A stretch of 64,000 nt of DNA from Segetibacter sp. (GTDB taxonomy: Bacteria; Bacteroidota; Bacteroidia; Chitinophagales; Chitinophagaceae): contig JAQBNO010000124.1 in the NCBI GenBank assembly GCA_028288485.1, positions 38,594 to 102,593 on the forward strand. Reading direction: 5' to 3'. Shown here piece by piece: positions 56,134 through 64,000 of this stretch; the stretch's first letter is position 1; each line of letters starts with the position of its first letter. The translations under genes were made by a program, and so were the position numbers. The notes below the pieces were generated by a model. The model was given only the letters and a program-made list of their open reading frames with translations. It did not search any database and was not told the origin of the DNA.

Positions 56134-56643
56134 TTATCTTCTGTTCTTTTCTTCAATACTTCCATTGAAAGTTATAGGCTGCCTGTTATTACTCATAACC
56201 TGTAACATGGCATAACCGTTATCAGAAACAGTAAGATTCATTTGCCTTACATCTTTTCCGTCTTTAGGGGTAATGGTTATATCCCAGCCACCTTTTTTAC
56301 GTGCTTTAGTAATGTAGTTGAAGTCGGTAGAAGTGAACCTGAGGGCACTTTCTGTAGGGTTTACAGGTGCCACAAAGGCACGTCCAAAATAAGGAAGATC
56401 GCTTTTTAAGGTATCACTTGACACTCTAACATCGTACAAAGAGGTGAGGTTGATAAAATTTCCACCCATTGGATTTGCAGACCGGGCTACAAAAACAAAG
56501 TTCCTTGATTCTATAAGCCGTTGTATCCGTGCTTTCTTATCTTCTTTGCTGTCATTTTTGTCTTGCGCATTGCTAATACCTATACTTAGAACAGCGAAAG
56601 TTATTATTAAAAGTAACCTCATGAGAAATGTATTTATCTTCAT
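56134..56643 (-). CDS. DUF4251 secreted protein
   Basis: A 169-residue exported protein. The signal peptide (MKINTFLMRLLLIITFAVLS) ends near SNAQ, and a charged linker (DKNDSKEDKKARIQRLIES) follows. The domain proper has FVFVARSANPMGG, LPYFGRAFVAPVNP and STDFNYITKARKKGGWDITI, the DUF4251 pattern. This family is found almost only in Bacteroidota and has no known function. It is probably periplasmic. The gene is divergent from ftsK and has its own terminator. Confidence 0.83.
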   Translation of the reverse strand: MKINTFLMRLLLIITFAVLSIGISNAQDKNDSKEDKKARIQRLIESRNFVFVARSANPMGGNFINLTSLYDVRVSSDTLKSDLPYFGRAFVAPVNPTESALRFTSTDFNYITKARKKGGWDITITPKDGKDVRQMNLTVSDNGYAMLQVMSNNRQPITFNGSIEEKNRR

Positions 56644-56849
56644 TTTTTGTTCTTTTACCGTACTATTTCCAAATGCTGTACCATTTGCTGTAGTGTTAAG
56701 AAGCTTTATGAAACAAATAAGTTAAAGTAAGAACGTACAGGAGATTAATGAAATGTGGGTAAAGTTTACCTTCGCTTCTTTTTATTAACAATGCCTAATT
56801 CTGCCTTTGTAACAGCCTTACCAGTTCATACTGCACCTTTAATTTCGGC

Positions 56850-56857
56850 TATATTTG
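56850..56857 (+). promoter_or_regulatory. Putative Bacteroidota -7 promoter element of ftsK
   Basis: TATATTTG matches TAnnTTTG and lies 19 bp before the ATG. No clear -33 TTG is seen. Confidence 0.35.
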
Positions 56858-56875
56858 CTATGAAGAGTTTAAACA

Positions 56876-59569
56876 ATGGCCAATCGTATAAAGAAGAAAA
56901 CCCCACCTCCTCCAAACCCTGATAAATTGTCACCCGACAAGCAGGAAGAAGTGACGGTAAAAGAAATTGTGAAAGATGAACGTACGTATAAAATCGCAGG
57001 TACTATAAGTCTTCTAATCTCTCTCTTTTTATTTGTTGCATTTACTTCATACGCCTTCACCTGGCAGGACGACCAGGATAAAGTACACCAGTTTGGGGTG
57101 AAAATTTTTAGTGTCGACGATGTTCGTGTAACAAACCTTTTAGGTGTTTTAGGCGCATATATTGCCCACTCTTTTATTTATAAAGGTTTTGGTATTGCTT
57201 CCTTCCTCTTCTGCAGTCTATTTTTCATCCTTGGCGTTAACCTGTTATTCGGCAGGAAGATTTTTTCGTTAAAGCGAAATGTGAAATACGTTTTTGCAGG
57301 ATTAGTAGTTTTAAGTATTGCATTTGCTTTCGTATTAAGGAGCAGCCAGTTCAGCTATGGTGGTGCTTTCGGGGAATTGATAACCGAATGGCTGATTAAG
57401 TGGACCGGAGTTGTTGGCACAGCAGCGTTATTACTCGTAACCGGCTTTAGTTATTTCGTCTGGAGGTTCAACCCAACCTTTACCTGGCCGGAAAGAAAAG
57501 TAGCGGCGCGAGTTGAACCCGCACACAACAGCGGCACTGTTGTAACCGAAGCAGAAGATGAAGAAGAACAGGAACAGAGACCGGTAGTTTCACCGGCAGT
57601 AGCAACGATAAATGAGTTGTACAGTGAAGAGAACGGTGCCCGTTTGTATATTGAAAAGGAAGTAGCTGTTTCGAGTAATAAGCTTAAAAAAGAAGGCCAG
57701 GGAGTTGCGGTTTTGATGGCCGAAGACGAGATGGATGAATATCCTTTGCACAAACTACACCTGGTTGAAAAGGATGAGCCTGTTGTAAATCAGGTGCCGT
57801 TTGACGAGCCTGAAGAGGAAGAGCCGGAACAAGATTATGTTGCGCAAAAAGACCCATACGCTTTAGAAATAAAGGCAACAGCGGCAGATACAGAATTGGA
57901 ACAGATGGAGGAAATTGTACCTGTTGAAGCTCCTGTTAAAAAAATTCCTGTTGTAAAGTACGAAGAGCCCCTTGACGATTTTGAGTTGGAAATAAAGGAC
58001 GTAGCTGCCGTTGAGGAGGAAGACGAAGACGAGGTGTTTGAACAAAAGATCGCTAAAATAAAACTCGACCCTTACGAGCCGACACTTGATTTAAGGGATT
58101 ATAAATATCCTTCTTTAGAGTTACTGGAAACACATGGTAGCGAGAAAATCGTACACGACCCGATAGAATTAGAGAATAACAAGAACCAGATCATAGCCAC
58201 GCTAAAAAACTATGATATCGCTATTCAGCGTATTGCTGCTACTGTAGGTCCGACAGTTACATTGTATGAAATTGTGCCGGCTCCCGGTGTTCGTATCAGT
58301 CGTATTAAGAACCTGGAAGACGATATCGCACTAAGCCTTGCAGCCTTAGGTATCCGTATAATAGCTCCCATACCAGGAAAAGGAACGATTGGTATAGAAG
58401 TTCCGAATGTTACTAAACGGGTAGTGAGTATGAAAACGTTACTTGCTTCTGAGAAATTCCAGAACAATACTTATTCTTTGCCAATTGCTATCGGCAAAAA
58501 GATCGATAACGAAAACTTCATTGTCGACCTTGCTACCATGCCACACCTGTTGATGGCAGGTGCCACAGGACAAGGTAAATCAGTAGGATTAAATGCGATC
58601 CTTGTTTCGTTATTGTACAAAAAACACCCTTCACAACTGAAGTTTGTATTGGTCGATCCGAAAAAGGTAGAGTTAAGCATCTACCGTTCTATTGAAAAGC
58701 ATTTCCTTGCACGTCTGCCGGGCGAAGAGGAAAGTATTATAACCGATACCAAAAAGGTAGTTCATACGCTCAATGCACTTTGCATTGAGATGGATAACCG
58801 CTACGACCTTTTGAAAGAGGCCGGTTGTCGAAACATAAAGGAATACAACGATAAATTTGTTGCCCGCCGTTTAAATCCTGAAAAAGGTCACCAGTTTTTG
58901 CCGTTCATCGTGTTGGTAGTTGATGAGTTTGCAGATCTTATCATGACTGCCGGCAAAGAAGTTGAAATGCCTATTGCCCGTTTGGCACAGTTGGCCCGTG
59001 CGGTTGGTATTCACCTGATCATTGCAACCCAGCGTCCTTCGGTTAATATTATCACAGGTACAATTAAAGCGAATTTCCCCGCACGTATTGCCTTCAAAGT
59101 TTCGAGCAAGATCGATAGTCGTACAATTCTTGATGCAGGTGGTGCAGAGCAGTTAATAGGTAAAGGCGACATGTTGATCAGCTTTAATGGTGAAATTACC
59201 CGTTTGCAATGCGCTTTTGTTGATACTCCTGAAGTTGACAGCATTACCGATTTCATTGGTGATCAGCGTGGTTACCCGCAGGCTTTCCTATTGCCTGAGT
59301 ATGTTGATGAAAAAGAATTGGACAGCAAAGATTTCGACAGCAGCAGTCGCGATCCTTTATTTGAAGACGCTGCACGTTTGGTTGTCACCAGCCAGATTGG
59401 AAGTACTTCTTTGATTCAACGACGAATGAAACTGGGCTATAACCGCGCCGGCCGTTTGATGGACCAGTTGGAAGCGGCAGGAATTGTTGGCCCGAACATG
59501 GGAAGCAAAGCAAGAGACGTACAGGTAAGGACGGAAATGGAGTTGGAAGATATATTGAGTGCATTTTAG
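56876..59569 (+). CDS. ftsK: DNA translocase FtsK/SpoIIIE
   Basis: Septal motor that pumps chromosome ends into daughter cells and activates dimer resolution. It has 897 residues. Four membrane helices lie in residues ~40-205. An acidic, proline-containing linker covers 205-430 (EAEDEEEQEQRP). The RecA-like motor has Walker A GATGQGKSVG near 561, Walker B IVLVVDEFADLI near 680, and LARAVGIHLIIATQRPSVN near 705. The C-terminal gamma winged helix (SQIGSTSLIQRRMKLGYNRA near 838-860) reads KOPS-like signals. All parts are complete. Confidence 0.96.
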   Translation: MANRIKKKTPPPPNPDKLSPDKQEEVTVKEIVKDERTYKIAGTISLLISLFLFVAFTSYAFTWQDDQDKVHQFGVKIFSVDDVRVTNLLGVLGAYIAHSFIYKGFGIASFLFCSLFFILGVNLLFGRKIFSLKRNVKYVFAGLVVLSIAFAFVLRSSQFSYGGAFGELITEWLIKWTGVVGTAALLLVTGFSYFVWRFNPTFTWPERKVAARVEPAHNSGTVVTEAEDEEEQEQRPVVSPAVATINELYSEENGARLYIEKEVAVSSNKLKKEGQGVAVLMAEDEMDEYPLHKLHLVEKDEPVVNQVPFDEPEEEEPEQDYVAQKDPYALEIKATAADTELEQMEEIVPVEAPVKKIPVVKYEEPLDDFELEIKDVAAVEEEDEDEVFEQKIAKIKLDPYEPTLDLRDYKYPSLELLETHGSEKIVHDPIELENNKNQIIATLKNYDIAIQRIAATVGPTVTLYEIVPAPGVRISRIKNLEDDIALSLAALGIRIIAPIPGKGTIGIEVPNVTKRVVSMKTLLASEKFQNNTYSLPIAIGKKIDNENFIVDLATMPHLLMAGATGQGKSVGLNAILVSLLYKKHPSQLKFVLVDPKKVELSIYRSIEKHFLARLPGEEESIITDTKKVVHTLNALCIEMDNRYDLLKEAGCRNIKEYNDKFVARRLNPEKGHQFLPFIVLVVDEFADLIMTAGKEVEMPIARLAQLARAVGIHLIIATQRPSVNIITGTIKANFPARIAFKVSSKIDSRTILDAGGAEQLIGKGDMLISFNGEITRLQCAFVDTPEVDSITDFIGDQRGYPQAFLLPEYVDEKELDSKDFDSSSRDPLFEDAARLVVTSQIGSTSLIQRRMKLGYNRAGRLMDQLEAAGIVGPNMGSKARDVQVRTEMELEDILSAF

Positions 59570-59758
59570 AAAACAAGACATTGGCTCGTTCAGTCACAAC
59601 AAGTGATGACAACAAGTGATGGGGTAGTGTAAACAAGGTTTCGGAACTGCATTTATTTTTTCTAAGAGAGGTTTTTTTGGTACAGGCTTTTGTCGTTTGT
59701 GGATTTTTTTCCGAAAGATGCTTTAAAATATCAAAAGCCCTGGAAGGGCGATCTATAC

Positions 59759-59785
59759 TAAAAGAGGGCGGTAGCCCTCTTTTAA
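59759..59785 (+). terminator. Probable terminator of ftsK
   Basis: AAAAGAGGGC and GCCCTCTTTT form a 10-bp stem around GGTA, followed by AAATT. It lies 190 bp past the ftsK stop. Confidence 0.65.
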
Positions 59786-59868
59786 ATTAAGAAAAGATGC
59801 TCTGCTTAAATATTTTGCACCCAATCCGAATTAATGGCGGCAGCTCCGGCAAGATTTTCCTGTGAAGT

Positions 59869-59938
59869 GCTTGCGACGTCACCAAGGGATCCATTCGAAC
59901 AACAATGATGCTATGAAAACTACGGTTGGTATCAAAAC
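59869..59938 (+). repeat. Divergent member of the dispersed-repeat group
   Basis: GCTTGCGACGTCACCAAGGG, a longer spacer with ACAATGATG, then a typical tail CGGTTGGTATCAAAAC. The core GCGACGT pairs with the copy at 63481. Confidence 0.5.
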
Positions 59939-60056
59939 TTCTTCAAACAAACTTCCCGGCATTGAGTCTCTTCTCACTCTTTTAACAATCCATCATTAAA
60001 CATATAGAAGAGTGTAAAGTCTGAAAGACCTAATATTGCACACGAAAAAAAATAAG

Positions 60057-60686
60057 ATGAAAAAAATATACTATTTGTTAGTGGCACTTGCTATGGTAGC
60101 AGGTTCAGCCAGGGCACAGAACGATCCAAATGCAAAGAAAATATTAGACGCAGTAAGCGCTAAATTAAAAGCTTATAAAGGAATTAATGCAAGTTTTAAC
60201 CTGGTTTCGAAAGGGCGTACGGGTAAGGTAAATAATAATGTTGCCGGAAAAATTTCTATTAAAGGAAACAAATATTACATAAAGCAAGGCGGTACCGAAA
60301 TATTCAGCGATGGAAATAAAACCTGGAACTATAACGGGAACGACGAGGTTACCGTTTCTACTGTAGACGCCGATGGCCAAACCTTAACTCCGCAAAAGTT
60401 ACTTACTAATTTTTACGACAAGGATTTTACCTATAAACTCGTTTCCTCTGCCGGCAGTTATAACGAAATACAAATGACGCCAAACGATAAGCGTAAAAAC
60501 TTTCAAAGAGTAAACGTGTTTGTCGATAAAGCGAAAATGATGATCACGAAAGCCAGGGTGTTGGATAAAAGCAATAATACAATTGAATTTAATTTAAGTA
60601 ACATCAATACAAGTGCAAGTATTCCTGATAATACTTTTGTTTTCGACGTAAAAAAATATCGTAAGAACATTGAAGTAATTGAATAA
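60057..60686 (+). CDS. lolA: Outer-membrane lipoprotein carrier protein LolA
   Basis: Periplasmic chaperone that ferries lipoproteins from LolCDE to the outer membrane. 209 residues from ATG 60057 (MKKIYYLLVALAMVAGSARAQ, a signal peptide); a TTG at 60036 would put charged residues before it. ILDAVSAKLKAYKGINASF, GKISIKGNKYYIKQGGTEIFSDGNKTWNY and LTPQKLLTNFYDKDF show the half-barrel LolA fold. The end (IPDNTFVFDVKKY) fits. Bacteroidota often lack LolB, as seems so here. A terminator follows. Confidence 0.9.
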   Translation: MKKIYYLLVALAMVAGSARAQNDPNAKKILDAVSAKLKAYKGINASFNLVSKGRTGKVNNNVAGKISIKGNKYYIKQGGTEIFSDGNKTWNYNGNDEVTVSTVDADGQTLTPQKLLTNFYDKDFTYKLVSSAGSYNEIQMTPNDKRKNFQRVNVFVDKAKMMITKARVLDKSNNTIEFNLSNINTSASIPDNTFVFDVKKYRKNIEVIE

Positions 60687-60738
60687 GCACACGCCTTATT
60701 CGATTACATAACCTATCCTTTACTTTATGGAAAGCAGA

Positions 60739-60772
60739 AAAAAGCCGTCCCCTTCCCAGGACGGTTTTTTTA
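60739..60772. terminator. Terminator after lolA
   Basis: CCGTCC and GGACGG arms around CCTTCCCA, with AAAAAAG before and a T7 run after. It lies within 90 bp of the lolA stop and before the aminopeptidase gene. Confidence 0.88.
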
Positions 60773-60813
60773 ATGTCTCAAACTTGTATCTTGCAGTTTC
60801 ACAAAAAACCAGT

Positions 60814-62118
60814 ATGAAGCATCTTCCTTTAAGTCCGCAAATTTTTATTCGCAACAGGGAGCGGTTTGTAAGAGAAATGAAGGGCGGAAGTATTGCTATT
60901 TTCAACAGCAACGACGAGATGCCTTCAAACGGCGATGCATTATATACCTACAAGCAAAACAGCGACCTATATTGGCTCACGGGGATTGAACAGGAAGATA
61001 CTATGCTTATTCTTTTTCCCGGCAATCCCGATGAAAAGTACAGGGAAGTATTGGTATTACTTCGTCCGAACGAAATGAAGGAAAAGTGGGATGGTAAGAG
61101 GTTACGTGCAAATGAAGCAACAGAAATTTCGGGTATACAAAAGATAGTTTGGTTAGATAGCCTTGATGTTTTATTACAACCCTGGATCCATCTTGCAGAT
61201 ACTATTTATCTAAATTCTAATGAAAATGACCGCAAGGGATCGTTGATCGAAACAAGGGATTATCGTTACATCAAGGAAATGAAGGAACGGTATCCGTTGC
61301 ACCATTACGAGCGTTCAGCAAAAATTTTAAAAAGACTTCGTGCTATTAAAACTGCGGAAGAAATTGAAGTATTGAAAGTAGCAGTATCTGTTACGGATGA
61401 TGCTTTTAGAAGATTGCTTGATTTTATACATCCCGGAGTGATGGAATACGAAATTGAAGCGGCAATCCTCCATGAATTTATCAGGAAAAGGTGTAATGGG
61501 GTAGCATATAACAGCATAATAGCCAGTGGCGACAGGGCAAGAACGCTGCACTACGTTTCGAACAATGCCGAATGTAAAGATGGAGAATTGGTGCTGATGG
61601 ATTTTGGTGCAAACTATGGAGGATATTGTGCCGACCTTACCCGCACTGTTCCGGTTAATGGCAAATTTACACAGAGGCAAAAGGAGGTTTACAATGCGTG
61701 CCTTAGCCTGCACAACTTTTGTAAATCAATATTAAAACCGGGAATTTCTATTGTTGATTATACCGAAAAAGTAGCTGATGAAGCTACTGACCAGTTTATA
61801 AAAATAGGCCTGTTGAATGAGGCTGATGTAAAAAATGAAGACAAGGAAAACAGGGCTTACCGTAAATATTTGTATCACGGTATTTCGCATCATCTGGGAG
61901 TAGATGTTCACGACCTGGGAACCAGGGTAGAACCTATTGAAGCCGGAATGGTCTTTACTGTTGAGCCGGGGATCTACATCGAAGAGGAGAAAATGGGAAT
62001 AAGGATTGAGAACAACTTTTGGATTACAGAGAACGGCAATATTGATCTGATGAGTAATATTCCGATTACGGTAGAAGAAATTGAATATTTAATGCAAACA
62101 AGGCCAACGGCGAAGTAG
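60814..62118 (+). CDS. Xaa-Pro aminopeptidase (aminopeptidase P, M24B)
   Basis: Dimanganese peptidase that removes an N-terminal residue next to proline. It has 434 residues from ATG 60814 (MKHLPLSPQIFIRNRERF); the frame upstream crosses the lolA terminator, so a longer start is not credible. The N-terminal domain ends near 170. The pita-bread domain has LMDFGANYGGYCADLTRT near 268 (two metal Asp), HHLGVDVHDLG near 368 (His), and VFTVEPGIYI and GIRIENNFWI (two Glu). All metal ligands are present. Confidence 0.93.
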   Translation: MKHLPLSPQIFIRNRERFVREMKGGSIAIFNSNDEMPSNGDALYTYKQNSDLYWLTGIEQEDTMLILFPGNPDEKYREVLVLLRPNEMKEKWDGKRLRANEATEISGIQKIVWLDSLDVLLQPWIHLADTIYLNSNENDRKGSLIETRDYRYIKEMKERYPLHHYERSAKILKRLRAIKTAEEIEVLKVAVSVTDDAFRRLLDFIHPGVMEYEIEAAILHEFIRKRCNGVAYNSIIASGDRARTLHYVSNNAECKDGELVLMDFGANYGGYCADLTRTVPVNGKFTQRQKEVYNACLSLHNFCKSILKPGISIVDYTEKVADEATDQFIKIGLLNEADVKNEDKENRAYRKYLYHGISHHLGVDVHDLGTRVEPIEAGMVFTVEPGIYIEEEKMGIRIENNFWITENGNIDLMSNIPITVEEIEYLMQTRPTAK

Positions 62119-62123
62119 GTTTT

Positions 62124-62614
62124 CGACTACGGACGACAGACGATAGACAACCGACGAAAATACATGCACTTTCATTACTTTGCGAGATACTTATTTTACA
62201 TTTAATATGTTTTATGCCTTTCAAATTTCAGAAGTTAGAAATCCGGCAAGCTGCAATTGAGATGCCTGATGATATAGATAAACTACCTAAAACATTTCCG
62301 AAGGAGGAAATATTCGTGCTGACCTCCCAATTAAAAAAAGCGGCTGAAAGCATTTCACTAAACACATCCGAAGCTTCGACTGCACAGTCGAATGCAGAAC
62401 AATCCGCGTTTTTAGTATATGGCCTACGTTCAGCGTTAGAAGATGTTAATTGCTTGTTCCTTGCAAAAAAAAAGAAGGTTTTATGCCAGAAGAAAAATTT
62501 ACGATACTTTATGACATTTTAGAAAAGGAAGTAACAAAGACTTTAAAAATTCAATCAATAAAAATTAATAAAACAATTTTTCGGTCGTCTATTGTCTGTC
62601 GTCCGTCGTCTTCG
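62124..62614. mobile_element. Candidate element: four-helix-bundle gene bracketed by ~37-bp inverted repeats
   Basis: Left arm 62124-62160 contains CGGACGACAGACGATAGAC; the reverse complement of the right arm (62576-62614) contains CGGACGACAGACAATAGACG. The arms match over about 30 of 37 bases. Nothing else but the S23/IVP-type gene lies between. No transposase is encoded, so any movement would need help from elsewhere. This is a proposal from structure, not a known element. Confidence 0.45.
62214..62522 (+). CDS. Four-helix-bundle protein (S23/IVP family), C-terminus frameshifted
   Basis: Small helical proteins of this family are encoded in intervening sequences of 23S rRNA genes in some bacteria and near diversity-generating retroelements in others; function is unclear. 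FKFQKLEIRQAAIE is the opening, FVLTSQLKKAAESISLNTSEA the second helix, and AFLVYGLRSALEDVNCLFLA the third. After that the frame reads KKKKVLCQKKN, while another frame gives KEGFMPEEKFTILYDILEKE, the expected fourth helix. A length change in the A9 run near 62466 explains it. The 102-residue product would lack helix four. Confidence 0.75.
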   Translation: MPFKFQKLEIRQAAIEMPDDIDKLPKTFPKEEIFVLTSQLKKAAESISLNTSEASTAQSNAEQSAFLVYGLRSALEDVNCLFLAKKKKVLCQKKNLRYFMTF

Positions 62615-62619
62615 CAAAC

Positions 62620-63402
62620 ATGAAACAACTACCCAACATATTTACACTTCTCAATTTGTTTTTTGGCTGTATAGCCATCGTATTTATCCTGCAAAATGGA
62701 ATGGTGCCATTGAATAGCCAGGAGGGCGAATTGATGCTGATGTTGCCTGAAAAAATTTACTGGGCTTCTGTATTTATTGCTATTGCGGCTATTATCGATT
62801 TTTTGGATGGCCTCGTTGCCAGGATTATGAATGTAAGCTCTGAAATGGGAAAGCAGTTAGATAGTCTGGCTGACGTCGTAAGCTTCGGCGTTGCGCCAGC
62901 CATGATCGTTTACCAGTTTTTGCGTTTGTCTTTTGCACAGCAGGAAGATGGTCTTGACGTTTCGGCTCTATGGTTACTGCCCGCATTTATTATTCCATGT
63001 GCCGGTGCATTCAGACTCGGCAGGTTCAATCTTGATGAAGAACAGTCATACGGCTTTAAGGGAGTCCCTATTCCTGCGGCAGGTTTGCTCATTGCTTCGT
63101 TTCCACTGATTTATTGGTATTCTAACAAGCCTTTCGCTATAAGCCTGCTGCTAAACCAATGGTTCTGGTATGCATTAATAGCGGTCGTAGCTTATTTAAT
63201 GGTTTCAACATTACCCATGATGGCCCTTAAGTTTAAGCAACTAAGCATAAAAAATGATTACCCGAAATTTATATTAATTGGTGTTGCAATCGTAGCAGGA
63301 ATATTTTTACAATGGCTCGCGGTTCCTGTCGTATTTGTAGCCTACGTAATCATTTCGCTGGCAATGCCCGACTATGCCAGAGGTGGTAAGAACAACCTGT
63401 AA
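62620..63402 (+). CDS. pssA: CDP-diacylglycerol-serine O-phosphatidyltransferase
   Basis: Membrane enzyme that makes phosphatidylserine, the precursor of phosphatidylethanolamine. It has 260 residues with about eight membrane helices. The CDP-alcohol phosphatidyltransferase signature D-G-x2-A-R-x8-G-x3-D-x3-D is DGLVAR...GKQLDSLADVVSFG near residues 67-90, complete. RLGRFNLDEEQSYGFKGVPIPAAG near 140 fits the PssA subgroup. The ATG lies just past the right arm of the inverted repeat. Confidence 0.93.
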   Translation: MKQLPNIFTLLNLFFGCIAIVFILQNGMVPLNSQEGELMLMLPEKIYWASVFIAIAAIIDFLDGLVARIMNVSSEMGKQLDSLADVVSFGVAPAMIVYQFLRLSFAQQEDGLDVSALWLLPAFIIPCAGAFRLGRFNLDEEQSYGFKGVPIPAAGLLIASFPLIYWYSNKPFAISLLLNQWFWYALIAVVAYLMVSTLPMMALKFKQLSIKNDYPKFILIGVAIVAGIFLQWLAVPVVFVAYVIISLAMPDYARGGKNNL

Positions 63403-63480
63403 TTCTGCTACCTTTGTTGCAGGCTATTTTGAAAGATTTTTTGTAACCGGCAGTATATTTCCATTGTAGCTTCGGTTGTC

Positions 63481-63523
63481 AGGATGGATCAGAAATCCCT
63501 TTGGTGATGTCACTTACTTGTCC
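63481..63523 (-). repeat. Divergent member of the dispersed-repeat group
   Basis: Minus strand: GGACAAGTAAGTGACATCAC then CAAAGGGATTTC. The core GTGACATCACC matches GCGACGTCACC at 59869, again a paired change. Confidence 0.5.
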
Positions 63524-63650
63524 TATTGAATTTTAAAGGAGCAGCTTCAGTATCTGCTGTGTTTCCGCTCTATATTTAAGCCTGAACATTGTTACGTTAA
63601 CGACCCCTGCTCAATTCATTTTCATTTCTATAAATAAAAAAACATATTAC

Positions 63651-64000
63651 ATGAAACAAATTCTTTTTATTCTTTTGCTGGTTTGCAGTGCTTTTATGGC
63701 AAACGCACAACTGGAAAACACCAGATGGCTAGGCAAGATCCAGGCAGGCGGCAATACTTTGGACGTCATTTTTAGATTTAATAACGATACAGTTACCACC
63801 ACCCTTCACGATGACGGTTCCTCAATCGACGTATCAACTTTTAAAGTACGCGACAGCACAATAACATTTATAAAAGTATCTGGTCAAAGCAGTTGTAACG
63901 ACGCACCCGGCAAATATAAGTTTCTAATCACAGGTAAGCACATCACTTTTACCAAACTCGGGGATGACTGTTATGACAGGTCTGGTGCCATTGATAAATC
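63651..64000 (+). CDS. Secreted protein of unknown function, 3'-truncated by window edge
   Basis: ATG at 63651 begins a signal peptide, MKQILFILLLVCSAFMANAQ, and the frame is open to base 64000 (116 residues). The mature part, LENTRWLGKIQAGGNTLDVI then FRFNNDTVTTTLHDDG, alternates like a beta-rich, lipocalin-like domain, with two cysteines so far (SSCND, DDCYD). No family can be named with certainty. It is probably periplasmic or surface-exposed. The gap upstream has a divergent repeat copy and a TACCTTTG promoter-like motif at 63409. Confidence 0.65.
   Translation, partial: MKQILFILLLVCSAFMANAQLENTRWLGKIQAGGNTLDVIFRFNNDTVTTTLHDDGSSIDVSTFKVRDSTITFIKVSGQSSCNDAPGKYKFLITGKHITFTKLGDDCYDRSGAIDK

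Larger units (their letters stand above)
59570..60056. other. 487-bp gap: ftsK terminator and repeat fragments
   Basis: Holds a direct repeat ACAACAAGTGATG twice (about 59597-59622), a reverse tail-like TTTTTTTGGTACAGGC, the AGCCCTGGAAGGGCGATCTAT motif (59735-59755) seen as an intergenic repeat in many Bacteroidota, a terminator, and a divergent repeat copy at 59869. No gene. Confidence 0.5.

Noticed and set aside
60727..60813. A 29-residue N-terminal extension of the aminopeptidase P frame.
   Set aside because: It is made from the lolA terminator hairpin; conserved sequence starts at 60814.
1..64000. Search by eye for tRNA, rRNA and known riboswitches.
   Set aside because: No cloverleaf, rRNA segment or riboswitch signature was recognised; a covariance-model scan would settle it.

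Overview
The window looks like a chromosomal segment of a Bacteroidota bacterium, most probably a member of the Chitinophagaceae or a close relative. The signs are an A+T-rich genome, few Shine-Dalgarno sequences, several TAnnTTTG-type promoter elements, a DUF4251 secreted protein, a fused SpmA-SpmB protein, and a DUF1835 protein between the two topoisomerase IV genes. The genus is inference; no rRNA is present.

Bases 1-35,150 are one large surface-polysaccharide locus, all on the + strand. It starts inside a nonulosonic-acid synthase (NeuB type). It then carries a GT11 fucosyltransferase-like gene, a NeuC-type 2-epimerase, an ABC lipid/oligosaccharide exporter, many GT4 and GT2 glycosyltransferases, two asparagine-synthase-like amidotransferases, a methyltransferase, an O-antigen ligase/polymerase-type membrane protein, a GNAT acetyltransferase and a CapK-like adenylate-forming enzyme. 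A WlbA/WlbB/WlbC-type set for a 2,3-diacetamido-uronic acid follows. The locus ends with a 4-aminosugar aminotransferase, a PglC-like initiating phosphosugar transferase, a membrane-bound UDP-sugar 4,6-dehydratase and a YwqE/CpsB-type tyrosine phosphatase. Together these can make activated sugars, start a chain on a lipid carrier, extend and decorate it, and export or ligate it. A bidirectional terminator closes the locus at about 35.2 kb.

Bases 35,220-47,450 are housekeeping and catabolic genes on both strands: zinc alcohol dehydrogenase, YchF, fused SpmAB, acyl-CoA dehydrogenase, YggS, an M20 amidohydrolase, a class C beta-lactamase-like hydrolase and a YCF48-like secreted protein.

Bases 47,450-55,770 hold parE and parC, separated by accessory material. 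Three toxin-antitoxin modules lie around this pair, each with a broken part: an antitoxin/MazF-PemK remnant joined to an SdpI remnant just before parE, then a PIN-domain module and a hicBA pair between parE and parC. A decayed REP-associated (IS200-like, Y1) transposase also lies between them.

Bases 56,134-64,000 carry a DUF4251 protein, ftsK, lolA, an Xaa-Pro aminopeptidase, a four-helix-bundle (S23/IVP-type) gene bracketed by an inverted repeat, pssA, and the start of a secreted protein.

The most striking feature is not a gene. At least 16 copies of a roughly 58-bp intergenic repeat are spread over about 50 kb. The head is of the form GTACAAG...GYGACRC...CAACGATG and the tail is YTGGTAYCAAAAA. 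All copies lie between genes, in both orientations, and some subfamilies differ by paired changes that keep a dyad at the core.
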